DNA of 64,000 bases from Bugula neritina (GCA_964035545.1 OZ037766.1:29721140-29785139), one strand, 5' to 3'; positions 40,051-54,447 are shown, counted from the stretch's first letter. Program-made: numbers and translations. The notes: generated by a model from the letters alone, not told the origin.

Positions 40051-40615
40051 TCTGATGTTGACAAGCTACAAGCTAGCAGGTACTAAATCTACTGACAAGT
40101 GAGAGCCGAATGGAAGCCAACACAAAGCAGATCTTGAGCTGGAGCTTAGCTTGGTAAGTCAACATTACAATATGATTGTAGCGTTGCCACTAACTATAGA
40201 TGAGTTGTACTGGTGTTGGTTTTCGTAACTTTATTTTTACGTATTCCAACTGCCGTAAGAAACTGTAAAAGTAGGTTATTAATATATGCAACTATAACAG
40301 GTTTTTAAAATAAAACAAACAGAAATTATTTATGAAATTGTAAAATATTCAAACATATATACAAATCTTGAATTAATCACCTCTTGCCTTCTTTTAGTGG
40401 CTAGCTAGGTTAAGTTTGTTTCTATGAAACGGTATTACAGGTCTACTAAAAAATATCAAACTATAATAAAAATGACATTAAGTGATAACTGCAATTAGAC
40501 AAATGTTAAGACAATTAGTAAGAATGAATGTATAGCCCATAGACAGGGATTAAAAATTATATTCAATGTTCACTTAAATTAGTAGCTGCATTAAACTACT
40601 GTAAGTGTAAAAATA

Positions 40616-40859
40616 AGGTTTTATAAACTGCCAATTAGAATACTAGCCAGTGATAAACTAATCAATCACTGGAGAGCTTGCCTTAAGAATTTGTAATTTT
40701 GTGAGAAATCTATTATGAAGTAAACACATAGCCATAAAGGTTTTATAAACTGCCAATTAGAATACTAGCCAGTGATAAACTAATCAATCACTGGAGAGCT
40801 TGCCTTAAGAATTTGTAATTTTGTGAGAAATCTATTATGAAGTAAACACATAGCCATAA
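40616..40859. repeat. perfect 122-bp tandem duplication
   Basis: The stretch from AAGGTTTTATAAACTGCC to ACACATAGCCATAA occurs twice head to tail, offset exactly 122 bp, with no difference that I can see. Confidence 0.95.
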
Positions 40860-41094
40860 ATTCTATCATGCACTGACCACACTGGCATTCTAAAAATTGT
40901 CAAACTTATAAACGTGTTAAATAAACCAAATAGTTATTCTTATAGTTGAAATAGATAAAAAATACTTAAGGAAAGCTTCAAATTATTACAAATACTGAAG
41001 AAAAAAACTAACCTGTGCCTCTTTAAGTTAATTTCAATTTAAATTCACTTGTAATTTATTAATTATATCATTTAAAACTGATGTTATTGATGTA

Positions 41095-41300
41095 ATAAGC
41101 TTGCATCGCTAGCGCGCTACTATTCCACTAACTGTAGGGTCAACGTCTGCACTCAAACATCCGGGCTGCCTAAGCGTTACGCCACAGCCAATGAGCGAGA
41201 GCGTGCTGTTATCTAATTAATGAATTTACAACTAGCAGTCGTTGCGTAGGCGAGAATCACGTAATGCGATAACCTATTTGAGTGGAACGTTGTGCTAAAC
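41095..41300. other. GC-richer island, possible old tRNA-related element on the minus strand
   Basis: A patch rich in CpG (GCGCGC, GTTACGCC, GAGCGAGAGCGTGC) stands out from the AT-rich surroundings. On the minus strand GTGGCGTAACGCTTAGG resembles a Pol III A box, but no convincing B box is seen. It is not part of the P, Q or S blocks. Confidence 0.3.
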
Positions 41301-41639
41301 GCAACACTGAATGCTAGATTAACTATTATGTATTCTTTACACTACATTACTTTACTGCTTGAATTAATTATGTTCAGTGCTAACTTTACAATGATGATCA
41401 AAATAATTAAACTGTATAATAAAATGCAATAAGACTAAAACGGTTAGTGTAAATTCCTGTAATTTGCTGTAAAGATTGGTGTAGCAGTCAAATTTGTTAT
41501 CATTATTAAAATGACGTTGAAGAATATTTCTTTAACTCAAAAATACTATGTTTATAAATAAATATGTTTTTAAACAAAAATGCATTTCTATTCCCCAATG
41601 ATTCATCACAAGTAAGCTGAGAACACTACTTAGGAAATC

Positions 41640-44516
41640 CTTGATTTATTTATAGCCGTGACTTATACAGGATATTCCTATTAATTATGAATTATTATAA
41701 ATACAGTTACTTACTATTAATTATGTGTTCCTAAAAACATATTAGAAGATTTTAATATGAATAAACAAAATATATATAATTACTTAACGGGGATCTGACT
41801 TACTAAACGGTATCCTTATTGTTTGAAGATATCAGTTACATGATGATGTGTCTTTGAAAATATTGTTAATAGTAATAAAACACCTCTATAACAATATTAT
41901 TATACATAATTTAAAGACACACTCAGCAACTCTCACAGCTTGTTCTTAGCAAACCCTTATTTACATTAACTTGAACATAGATCACATATTGCACTCACTC
42001 AAAAAGTAGAACATTTAATTGTATGAATAAAAATCAAATACTGATAATTATTGAGTTCTTATGCACCCAAAATGTTATTTTCAATCTCTATAACTCAATG
42101 CACGGGACTTACCGTGCAGTTACGTGTAATCTGCGTGAGCAGCTTTAGGCTTATTTACTGATTAAACCTGTTTTTATTATGACATTTAGCAACCAGCAAA
42201 AGGCAAACAAAATATTCCTGTAGGCGGTAAATTATTTTTCAACTTAATACTCATTTTACATCATTATCACCTCATCAATCCTTAATATGTCACTTTTCAT
42301 TAAGATTTCCATTTAAATAATACCTGACAAAATACTATTCCTCCTAGATTATACTAATTGTGAGGCCCATAAAACTGGCTGTAACGCATGGTGTTGAAAT
42401 AATCTTTATAATGTTGAAATGTACACCACGATAATGTTTTTGAGGACATTTGTACCAAGCTGAAAAATTCTGAATTGATCTAGAAGCCCAGTAACAATTG
42501 ACAAAAGATTTTATACTAGAGTGATATGTATGGACAAACATTAACTGTCTTAAAAGCATTCATATTGTTTTATAACTGATATATAACTACTGCCAGTTTA
42601 CCTTTCCACCGCAATACCTCTACACTGCCTCAGTCTTATACTAAATATTTCTATCGCCTCAGTCTTATATTAAATATTGTAATCAAAATATTGTTGATTA
42701 ATTTATAGTATACTTACCATCATAAAAAGCTATGAAACTACAAATATATTTGTAATAGTTCAATGATATATTTTGTTTAGAAAACACAACTGATCACAGC
42801 AAACACATCTTCAAGACTGACAATATATACAATAGTTTTATAAACATTCAATTACTATTACATTTACCCACCGGTTGCTTGCAAAACCACAAAGATAAAG
42901 GCTATTTATGACATAAAGGAAAACAGCACAATCATCTAGTATTTACAAAACAGCTTACATGACTGCATGATGTGATGTCATGTGCATTACAATATTTCTT
43001 TATCTGAAGAGCTGTTAAAATATTTTAACCAAGGATTTTCAGCAATGTAAATGTCTTTTCAGTTTAATTAAACTTCACGTTATAATTCATAATCTGTTTT
43101 AGCTTATTGTAGAGACTCACATGTTTGTATCATGCAAATCATTCAGACCCAAATTTTTCAGTATTTTATTTAGCATGATTTACCACCTATAATATAAAAG
43201 CAATTGAAAGTAATATGTTTTGATGATACAATGAAAATTGCGAAAACTTATGTAATGGATATACAATGATTAATAGTTTAAACAAGAGCTCTCTAAAAGC
43301 CAATTAAAGCTGCAAAGCCCATTATAGATGTAATAATTGAGAATAAATATTATAGCCATTCAAACTATAGATAGATTGCATATAAAGCAGTAAAATAAAG
43401 CCTATAAATGAAATTGATAACAAATATCGCTGTAAGCTAAAATTTTTTAACCAAAGCTAATAGGGCTGATTAAAATGTCTTTTTTAGTTTTCAACCTAAT
43501 GTTTTTCAAATAACTTTGAAATGATATATATAAAACTACGGTAAATTTGAACTGAATACCATCTTTCCGAAATTTGAATCAAGACTTGGATGTGAGCAAA
43601 ATCTTAAAAGGAGCGTTTCCTGCATGTTTTGAGCAGCAAAATGTAATCATGAAATTACCAGCTGATTCCATAATTATGTTGATCTTGAAGTTTTATGTTA
43701 TAATTATATTAACACTACAATTATATTGTTTAAAATTTTTTTATGAAAACTTTGGTAAATAAACATATTTTATATAACAATCTTTTCCTACATTTGCAAT
43801 ATGCTCACTTTACAGCAACTATAATAATCATCAATAACTGCAGCATAACATGCTGTTTTAAGAAGTTATTTAGTGTAAAACAATATAGTAAACAGTAAAC
43901 ATTTCGAGAATGGGCGGAGAGCTGTGTGGGAGTTTAAGTAGGGTTTGAGTAAGATCAATTTTATGATAAATGGCTTAATGCGTTAAGAAAACTAACATTA
44001 TTAATTATGGTTTTTTATGTACTTACTTTGGTTGTAAAAATAGTGTTTTTAAGTTACTTATATATTGTCAAAAGAAAGCAATAAGACTAATAAAATTGTT
44101 GGTGTTTAAAAAATCAACATTATTATTAAAATAATTTGAGTTATAGATATGTCTTTAAGTCAAAAAGTGACATTTTAAACAAAAATATATTTGTATTCAA
44201 CAATGATTCATTGAGTAAACTGAGAAGATATTAACTAAGAAATCCTTGATTTATAGACATGACTTACAGGATAAGCTGATTAGTGATTTTGCAACAGTTT
44301 TAACAGAGAATATATGAAACGGACCAACAAGCATAATGAAGATGACAAAATGTAACAATAAAACTAAATTTAATCACAAACATTAATTTTAGATCCGTGA
44401 CAGCTGTTTCATATATAAGTAAGAGCTCATGCTAGAGATAGTCAGCTGAGGTTACGAGTTAGAGGTGGTACTTGAGGAAAACCTAAAGCAGTAGAAACAC
44501 ACTATCATAAACAAAA
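41640..44516. repeat. non-coding block P, copy 2, upstream of collagen gene B
   Basis: Parallels 51660-54552 along its whole length at high identity and 62220-64000 over its first part. It ends in the promoter and 5' leader of gene B. No coding signal. Confidence 0.8.
44412..44516 (+). promoter_or_regulatory. core promoter (TATATAAG) and 5' leader exon of collagen gene B
   Basis: TATATAAG at 44412-44419 is conserved at the same place before gene C. A leader exon ends at CAAAA|GTAAGT (44516) and joins the acceptor TTGTTATAG (ending 44874), leaving 7 nt before the ATG. The transcription start is inferred to lie about 30 bp past the TATA box. Confidence 0.6.
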
Positions 44517-44881
44517 GTAAGTTTTATTTTATTTCAACTTTTAACTTTTATTAGAAAAAATTAAATTTAATAATAATATTTTGATAACTTAAAAAACTTG
44601 AAGAGATTTTATGATTATATATTATATTAAAAAAGATCATTTTTAGAATGTGTGTCTAGGATTTATCATGTAGATTAGTTTGCGAGTCTGATGAACTAAA
44701 AAAAGCTAACTGAAAGTTTTTGCTGTTAATTGGCAATATAGATCTTCTAGTTCAACTCGCAATAAGAATTATAACAAAGTGATGTAAATATATCAGCCAT
44801 AGATAAATTAGTGCTTGGTTTCAACATTGATACCTTGTCAATGTTTTTTACGCTTTCTTATAACTTTGTTATAGTATAAGA

Positions 44882-46968
44882 ATGAGTGAAAAGGGAGACA
44901 GAGTAGCACAAGTGGTTCAATGTCATTCATGGCTGCATGGCTTCACCATCTTTATGTTATGTGGAAGTTTGATAGCCAATGTTGTTATCCTAAACTTCCT
45001 GCTTGATAAATCTAACAAAGTAAGTTTTGAGTATAACTCTATATGATGATAATTCTTTGAGTGTAAAATAAACAATCCTAGAGATTGTCCCAAAACATCA
45101 ATAATGTTATCTATAATATTTTATTGAAAAAAATACGTCTTACAAGTTCTTAGCTATTTATAAAAGGAAGGGCTGCAATTACATGAATTGAATTTTTAAA
45201 GCTATATATAAATACGTTTAAAACTTTTTCTTACAGTGTGAGTAATCAAGTGTAAGTACGTATATATGTCTCTTTTACTGTATATAAGTAAACACATGTT
45301 TCAACTGTGTGCAGTTGTATGTATCAAGTGCATGTAAGTGACTATGTTAATAGAATAGGTAAGTTTTTGTCAACCATTATATAATTTGCTAATCCTGCAG
45401 GTATGTTTTAGAATGATCAGCAGCTGCAGGGGTTTGTGTCACAGAACAGACAGACAGTAGAGAATGAACACTTTGTAAGTGTGACCTGAAATATTTTAAA
45501 TAGCTCAATTGTTGAGCTTTTACTTGAGTGTACTTTTTATGCTTTTATGTATATAATTTCATACATTATTGATTTCAATGTATATTTTCAATTATTTTTG
45601 AGTAAAAGAATACACGAATGCTTTTTTACTTATAAGCCTAATTAAAAACTCAGTTTATCATAAATTGCCATTGTAAAGTTTAGTATAACTTTAGTTTATG
45701 CTTGCATTCTATGCAAATTTATGTTAATTTTAAAGGAGAATTGGGGAGATATAATTACTTAAGCCACAAAAATGATTACATGGCGGTATACCAATTTTTA
45801 TTGTTCTATTTACAAGTTACTCATTCATGTATTCTGAATTGTTTGCACTTGTATTTAGCTGACAAGAAAGCAGGTCGTTGTATTTAAAATGTGTTAAACT
45901 ACAAACCCTTACGGTAAATGAAGCTACAGCAAGCAATTTCAGAATCTAGTTTATTATTTAAAACTTAGTTTCTAAAAACTATTCAAAAATTTAAGATAAA
46001 AACTTAATAAAAAGCCTAAATATATTCTTTGCCTTTAATTTCATTTGCATTAGTACAATGTAAGCACTGCCATTATAAGTTGGAGAATGTTTTTGAAAAA
46101 CTTTATAACGGCTTACAGTTTCAAAAAAACAAAGATTTGTTTTAGTAAATGTAAAGTTTATTAGTCAACTATTAAGTAGCCCTCACCCCTCCCCTCTCTT
46201 GTGTTTACCCTTACAGAACACAAAAGTTGGTTGAGCTTTAACGCTATGGTTTTGTTTTAAACTGTAAAGTATAAAGCATGTATTTAAAAGATGTAAAAAA
46301 CGAATTTCTATAAGTTTTTTCACAATTTTTAGAGCAGAGTCAAGAGAAAAGCCCCTCCACCGTGTACATGCCCAGCCGGGCCTCGTGGACCTCCTGGCCC
46401 ACGCGGACCACATGGCCCACCTGGACCACAAGGTTCGATTGGACATCCTGGTGCTCAAGGACCTGCAGGTCCAGCTGGACCAGCCGGAACTCCTGTAAGT
46501 AAATAAACTATATATAACTATAGGACTATATGTACTTACTGTGGTATTCAATGTTTCCAATACTTACACCTATTTGAATTGTATTAGTAAACTGTTTCCA
46601 TTGTTTGCTGGTGGTGAGCTTTATAATAGTGGCATGTCACAAGAATTTTCAAAACAAATGCATTCATCAAAATTTACCTGGTATTATATGCATAGGGCCA
46701 ACATGGTGCAGTTGGTCCAATGGGACCGAAAGGAGACAAAGGGGACCAAGGATTTAAGGGAGATAGCATTATAGGGCCACAGGGTCTGCCTGGGTTACCT
46801 GGTACTCAAGGTGCGCAAGGTGCTGCAGGAATTCCAGGGCAACAAGGAGAAATGGGATCAGCTGGATTGCCTGGTTTCGCTGGCTTAAGAGGTCGCCCTG
46901 GTAGAAATGGGAAAAGAGCTCCAAGAGGAAGAAATTCTTCCAGAAATAGACGAAGAAATAGAAAATAA
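44882..46968 (+). CDS. collagen-like type II membrane protein, copy B (211 aa)
   Basis: Exons 44882-45019, 45412-45474, 46333-46494, 46696-46968, all phase 0, 636 nt. The head ([17 protein letters not shown]) precedes one span ([21 protein letters not shown], residues about 21-41). A 21-residue exon forms a Gln-rich stalk ([11 protein letters not shown]…). RVKRK at 69-73 is a furin-type site, followed by Cys78-Thr-Cys80. Gly-X-Y runs from Gly83 to about residue 190 with one interruption (GDSIIG), and the tail is strongly basic ([18 protein letters not shown]). The first exon is the same length (46 codons) as in copy A, with HSW, H/G, and AN-I/V shared. Likely cleaved and secreted, perhaps into cuticle or another extracellular matrix (inference). 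AATAAA at 47398-47403. Confidence 0.92.
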
Positions 46969-49900
46969 CTCAACACACTAATTTTGTCTAGTTTCAAGAT
47001 ATATTATATACAGCACATGGCAGATTATCTTCAAGATAGATTCACATTATGGCAAAATGTTACAAAAACAGTTTATTTACTTTTTTAATTAATATGTGCA
47101 TAATCCCACAGATCTTTGTTATCTAATATTCTGTTTTTGAAATATGCTTAGATCACCAAACTATATATACGACTTTAAAAAGTGGTTCTCGTCTATTTTC
47201 CTCATTTTCTACATGATTTTACTTTGAGATGAATCTAATTTATGCTGTTACTGTGCAAGCAAGTGTTATGATAAGCTGCTATAGTTAGCTTGATATTTTT
47301 ATATAATGAGTATATTGCTTTTTGTTCTTGTGAATTCTAGCTGTACATATTACCTTTAAAAGTCCCTAATCAGCTCTTCTAAGACTATAAGCTAAGCAAT
47401 AAAATTGTATATTTCAATCGTCAAAGTTTAAACTCATTCCAAATATCCTAAAATATCAGCCTATATAACTTTATTCACATTTATAGACTGTTTGTTTCAA
47501 CTCATGACGGGTGTTGTCTCTAACAGCTAATATATTATCTCAGACAATACTTATCTTATACTGAGGAGGTGATAAGGCGCAGTTTTATGGAAGTGACCAG
47601 GTCAAGTTGCATTTAGACAAACTTGACAAACTTTTCAAATATAATTTATGCTGGTGTTTGTATCATTATGCAGCTCAGCGGATTTCTTGTCTTCCAATCT
47701 ATTCAAGTGTAACATTATTTTCTCTTGACATTGATATGGTGAGAACTGCCAGGTGCTTTACTGAACCAAATGTTTGAATTAATATTTATCTTGCAAAGTA
47801 GGATAGTTGAAGACTTTATTACTGAGTTTGTATTCTTTGTTGGTTTAAATCAATCACTATATATTCTGTTGGTTAGAATGTTTTTTATTTTTTGTAAATG
47901 ACTCTGCTTCATTCTATGCATGTATTAGATAATTCTAGAGAATTCTGTATATCATTAGCAGTTTCTCATGTATTGATTGGCTGAATTTTTTCTGAACCTC
48001 TCAAAGTGTTTCATGTAACAAAGTTGTATTCTGTTTCTATAAAATTACATGGTAATACCTTAAATATATCTTAATTGATCCTTAAATTACCGCTGTAGCA
48101 TTAAACATAGTTGGATGTTTAAACAGGTTGCACTTATTTTTTATATTCATTGAATGCTGCCCAATGACAAGGTAACTGGGTGCCCTTTATCCTTCTGCGT
48201 GTGTTGTGTTTCTGGATAATACAATGCTGCCCATGAGAAAGCAATTCCTAAACAAAATTCAGGTGTCAAAATTACCTTCCAGCCTTGCTGCAACTGATAC
48301 GAACATAGCTTCATTGTATCAATCTAATGCACTGACCGCAAGTATTACCAGGATCCATGGCAGGTAGTTTTCTAATCACCAATAGAAATTGGATAGTTCC
48401 AAAAATCATTAGTTTGCAGCAGTTAACACTGTTTCATATTTTAGTAACTGATAAGTAAACCTAATTCTTTCATTCATAAATAGTTATGCATATAATTAAA
48501 ATAATTAGATGTATTGTAAAGAATAAACCGTATAATACCTATAAAGACAGAATAATGCCATTAGGCAATATGAAAACTATTTCAATTTGCTACAATAAAT
48601 ATACTACAAACATAGAACATATTTTACAGACTTCAAATAAACAACCTTACTCACCTTAGTATTTGTTATAGGTCTCATGTTATATGAAGCTTCTCAAGAA
48701 AGAAAAAAAAAGTGTAAATAAAGCATTTCATGCAACTTGGAAACAAATTAGAATTCAGTGTAACTGACAAAAATATGCACACGCAGAACTGGTTAAAACA
48801 GTGTTTTACAATGGTCACAGACGCTTACTGTACAGACATTGCTATCTTTTGCTTTCAATTAACATAATATTATGTTAACATCTACTTTTCTAATAAATAT
48901 TATAAACTTTGTTCAAGTAGATTTGCCAAATATGAGTTATGTTTCAAAAGAATATATAAATTGTATATTACATTAACTATATATATAAGCCTATAAATTG
49001 TAATTATTAATAGGCCCAATAAAAACTTATAACAGGTGAGCCCAGAAAAGTTATGGAAGCTCAGAAAGCTGACAATTTTCTTTATAGCTGTCGTATACAG
49101 TTTCTATTGCTCAGCGGAAATATATAACTTTCTTAGTACTAGTATTTCATTAAAATAAAAATTTGGTAATCAGGACTGCTTATTGTATATAATATTGGGC
49201 ATGCATATATATATATTTATATTTATATATACTTATATTTATATTTATAATGTATTTATATATACTCATATTTATATTTAGCCAATGGCTATTTTTGGTC
49301 TTGACATCATATAGCAGTCTTCCAATTTCAAATCATTACAACTGCAACTAATCTTAAACTTGAATGCCATTTAGTATTTATAGCCAACTAAACCATAAGA
49401 ACTTCTGCAGAACTATAAACTATACCTGTAATGTTAAAGTATGGACAAAACATGTTTTGAACAATTATAGACTAATTACTGCAAAAAACTGCTTTCAATA
49501 ATAGATCGACATTTTACAAGCCTGCAGCAAATCTAATAATTGTTACTTTAATATGTAGCGTACTATATTTTGCTTTGTTAAAAATAAATTATCTGACTAA
49601 AGCTCGCCTTGCATGTGCATTGATTTATTGTTATTAACGCATTCGCTTTGGGTTTTAAGTAAGTATACTGTTTCAATTTGGGGTAAAATTAAACAAATTA
49701 GAAACGCTAACACACTGCTCTCAGACATGAATTGTCATTATCATGTTATGTAGTAATAGTAATTTTATGTGTTTGTACCTATATAAAATGTACACCTATT
49801 ATTAAAAGACTATAAATAGTATTTAATAAAATGTTATTCAAACTAGATGTGAAATTAATAACACCAGGTGGAACCTAGTAATCAAATCATATAAAAACAA

Positions 49901-50210
49901 TAAAATATTGTAAATTATTACATACAATGATTTACTATAGATGTGTTCTTAAAAAACATATTAGAAAATTTAATATAAATACAAAAATATAGAATTCCTT
50001 AACAAGGATAGAACTTACTAAAGGGCTATAACTTATTGTTTGAAGATATCAGTTAAAGGTGTGTATTTGAATTGTAAATACGGCGTGATGAAGCACCTCT
50101 ATATCACATGACATAATTCAAGACCACAAACAGCCATGGATCCTCTCAGCTTGTTCTTAGCTCTCAGCTAGCAAACCCCTGTTTACGTGATTCTGAACAT
50201 GATTCACATC
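46969..50210. repeat. 3' flank block (Q copy 2), nearly identical to 56747-59985
   Basis: About 3.2 kb matching the 3' flank of gene C with very few differences. The inner part from about 47600 is also homologous, at much lower identity, to 31300-34000. It contains a TA/TTTA-rich tract at about 49200-49280. No coding signal. Confidence 0.9.
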
Positions 50211-53200
50211 TGTACTCACTAAAAAAGTAGAACATTTAATCATATGGATAAAAATTAAATACTGATAATTATTAAGTTCTCATGCACTCAAAAGGTTATT
50301 TTCAATATCTAGAGCTCAATGCACGCGACTTACCACGCAGTTACGTGTAATCTGCGTGAGCAGCTTTAGGCTTATTTACTGATTAAACTTGCTTCTATAT
50401 ATTATGGCATTTAGCAACCAGCAAAAGGCAAGCAAAATATTCCTGTAGGCGGTAAATTGTTTTGCAGCTTAATACTTATTTTACATCATTATCCTCCTAT
50501 TAATTCAATAGATCCTTTTTTATTAAGATATCTCTGCAAATAACACCGGGTGAAATATCATTCCTCCTAGATTATAATAATTTTAAGGCCCATAAAACTG
50601 ACTGCAATAAGTGGTGTTGAAATAATCCTCACAATTTTGAAATGCACATCATGATCATGTTTTTGAGGACATTTGTACGAATTGCTGAAAGGTTCTGAAT
50701 TGTTCTACACACCCAATAAGAATTGAGAAAGCATTTTATACCAGACTAATGTCTATACAAAGTAATTTTTTCTGAAAAGCATTTGAATTACTTACTAGCT
50801 GATATATACTGCTATAATGTTAGCTTTTCATCGCATTACCCATGATGCCCCAATTTTATATTATGTGTTTTATTCAAAATACTTTTGATTGGCATAGTAT
50901 GATTTCAAGCGTTAAATAAACTATGAGACCAAAACTTATTTTTTCATCTGAGAAGATTGAAATTAGTTATTAGAATCATCTGATCAAGATGTTTTGGTGA
51001 TTTATATGGTGGATCTATTTATACTGTTTGCACATAATTTGCATCTTTATAACTTCTTTCAGCCCGTATTGTTAAAGACTGCCTGTTTATATGATATATG
51101 CAAGTAATTTGGTCAAATTTAACAAAACTAGCAAGAAATCTAACCTATACAAGCAATTTAAATTTTATTATTATGACGACAACCACTGTTTAAAAAACTG
51201 TGAGATGAAGATTTTAATAGTTTATATGAGCTATAGAGTGGTAAACGGCAATGAAGTGGGCAAAACTCATTAATATAGATGCTACAATTGGGGGAAACTA
51301 TCATAGTCAGTTGCATCGGTAGATTGAATAAAGCAGTAAAAGAAAGCTTATAAAAGTTAATATCAATTGTCATCATGATTGATAATAACAAGCTTCAAAT
51401 TTATAGCTTCTAAAACTTAGCTTGCCTAATTAAATATTTTAATCGTAACCTAAAATGGTTGGTGTATTCCTGCAATTTGCTGTTAAGGTTGGTGTAACAG
51501 TCAAATTTGTTATCATTATTAAAGTAATTTTGAAGAGTATTTATTTAGCTCAAAAATGCTACGTTTATAAATAAAAATGCTTTTAAATGAAAATGTATTT
51601 TTATTCCCCAATGATTCATCATAAGTAAGCTGAGAATATTACTTAAGAAATCCTTGATTTATTTATAAACATGACTTACAGGATATTCCTATTAATTATG
51701 AATTATTATAGATACAATTAATTACTATTAATTATGTGCTCCTAAAAACATATTAGAAAAATTTACTATAAATAAACAAAATATATAGAATTACTTAAAG
51801 AGGATCTGACTTACTAAAGGGTATCCTTAGTGTTTGAAGATATCAGTTGCATGATGTGTATTTGAAAATAGTGTTAATAGTAATAAAACACCTCTATAAC
51901 AATATTATTATACATAATTTATAGTCACACTCAGCAACTCTCATGCACAGCTTGTTCTTAGCAAACCTTTATTTACATTAACTTGAACAAACATCATGCA
52001 CATATTGCACTCACCCAAAAAGTAGGACATTTAATCATGTGAACAAAAATTAAATACTGGTAATTATTGAGGTTTTATGTACTGGAAAAGACTATTTTCA
52101 ATCTCTATTTAACTGGATGCATGTGATATATACCAATTGCAGGTATTATAAGCAGCTTCAGGCTTATTTACTGCAGAATTAAACCTATTTCTATTATGAC
52201 ATTTAGCAACCAGTAGAAGACTAGCAAACATATTTTTTAGGCGGTAAAATGTTCAACTTAATACTCATTTTACATCATTATCGCCTTATCAATCCAATAT
52301 GTCACTCTTTATTAAGATTTCTATTCAAATAATACCTTACCGAGTACCATTCCTTCTAGATTATACTAATTGTGAGGCGCATAAAACTGGCTGTAACACA
52401 TAATGTTGAAATAATCCTTATAATATGTTAAAAAACACACCACGATAATGTTTGTGAGGACATTTGTACCAAGCTGAAAAATGTTGAATTGGTCTACAAA
52501 CCCAATGACAATTGACAAAGGGTTTTACACTAAAGTTTTTATGTATGGACAAGCATTAATTGTCTTAAAAGTATTCATATTGTTTTAGGCCTGATCATAT
52601 ATACTACTGCCAGTTTACCTTTCCATCGCAATACCTCTATAGCCTCAGTCTTGTATTAAATATCTCTACTGCCTCAGTCTTATATTAAATATCGTAATCA
52701 AAATAATATTGTTGATTAGTTTAGTATACTTACAATCATAAAAAGCTATGAGGCTACACATATTTTTGTTATAGTATTGTATGTAAAGTTCAATGATATA
52801 TCTTTATTTAGTGGTCACGGCACACACATCTTCAAGATTGATTGATATTATAGTAGACACACTAATTGTATTATATCATAATACAATTAGGGTGTCTACT
52901 GATTGCTTGCAAAACCACAAAGATAAAAGCTATTTATGACATAAAGGAAAACAGCACAATTATAGCATTCACAAAACAGCTTACATGACTGAACGATGTA
53001 ATGTCATGCGCATTACAATATTTCTTTATCTGAAGAGCTGTTAGAATATTTTAACCAAGATTTTTCAGCAATGTATAATATGTCTTTTCAGTTTAATTAA
53101 ACTTCACATTATAATTCATAATTTGTTTTAGCTTATTGTGAAGACTGGCATGATTGTATCATGCGAATCCTCCAGTCCTATTTTTTTCAGTATCTCATTT

Positions 53201-54440
53201 AGCATAATTTATACAATTTAAAATGTAGCTTGCTTAGTCAAATATATTAATTTGATCCTTTTTTTTAAAATGAAAATGAAATTTTCCAATGTTCAATTTA
53301 AATAGAATTAGTCTTTAATTTTAGTGAAAAACACTTTGTTTCCTTTTAAGCTAACATATATCCTTAGTATTTTACAAGTACTACATCCTGCTGCTACAAA
53401 ACCAAGTCTTGAAATGTTTCAAATCTAAGGAATGAAAAACATTGAGTGCATGCAAACATGAGAAATTTTAAGCAAAACTAGTTGAATGGGGCTATGATTA
53501 AAACATATCTCTCAGTTTTCAGCCTAATGCTTTTCAAAAAACTTTGTTGTGATATAAAACTATAACAGTATTTGTTTAAATTAAATACCAACTTTCCAAA
53601 ACATGAACAAAAATTTATGATGAGCTTTTTCTGCATGTTTTGAGCAAAATTTAAAAATAAAGTTACCTGATTTCATAAGTATGTTGATCTACAAGTTTTA
53701 TGTTATAATTATAATAACAATAAAATTATCTTGTTTAAGGTTTTTTTATAAAAATCTTGGTAGATAAACATATATATATAGTAGATAAAAATCTTTTCCT
53801 ATATTTGCAATATGCTCACTTCGCAGCAACTATAATAATCCTCGATAACTGCAGCATAACATACTATTTTAAGAAGTTATTCAGTGTAAAAACAATGATG
53901 TAATTGTTGCTATAGTAACCAACAAACAGTAAACATTTCCAGAATGGGTGGAGAGCTGTGTGGGAGTTTAAGTAGGGTTTGAGTAAGATCAATTTTATGA
54001 TAAAATGGCTTAATGCTTTAAGAAATGCTCACATTATTTATTACGGTTTACTGCGTAATTACAATTTGGTTGAAAAAATAGCGTTTTTGAGTTACTAAAA
54101 AGAAAGTAATCAGACTAATAAAATTGTTGGTGTTTGAAAAATCAACATTATTATTAAAATTATTTGAGTAGATTTGTGTCTTCAATTGTCAAAAATACAT
54201 CGTTTTAAACAAAAATGTATTTGTATTCCGGGCCAATGATTCATTGAGTAAGCTGAGAACATATTAACTAAGATATCCTCAATTTATAGACATGACTTAT
54301 ACAGGATAAGCTGATTAGTGATATTGCAACAGTTTCAACAGAGAATATATGAAACTGACCAACAAGCATAAATAAAGATGACAAAATATAACAAGAAAAC
54401 TAAATTTAATCCAAAACATTAATTTTAGATCCGTGACAGC
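50211..54440. repeat. blocks P and S, further copies, between collagen genes B and C
   Basis: 50211-50790 resembles the start of block P, 50795-51440 is block S (copy 2), and 51660-54440 is block P again, leading into the gene C promoter. No open frame of note is present and I see no gene. Confidence 0.75.
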
Positions 54441-54447
54441 TTTTTCA

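Noticed and set aside
42344-42559. Minus-strand ORF of 71 aa with a similar one at 62906-63100
   Set aside because: The two resemble each other because the P block is duplicated. Other copies (36700-37300, 52300-52600) do not keep the frame, and there is no known family.
46183-46560. Minus-strand ORFs opposite collagen exons (also 34941-35240, 46806-46997, 56584-56775)
   Set aside because: Mirror frames of Gly-X-Y codons, which are naturally free of stops.
46541-46774. Plus-strand ORF of 77 aa before collagen exon 4 (also 56313-56552)
   Set aside because: Reads intron 3 and then exon 4 in the wrong frame; the spliced Gly-X-Y frame is the real one.
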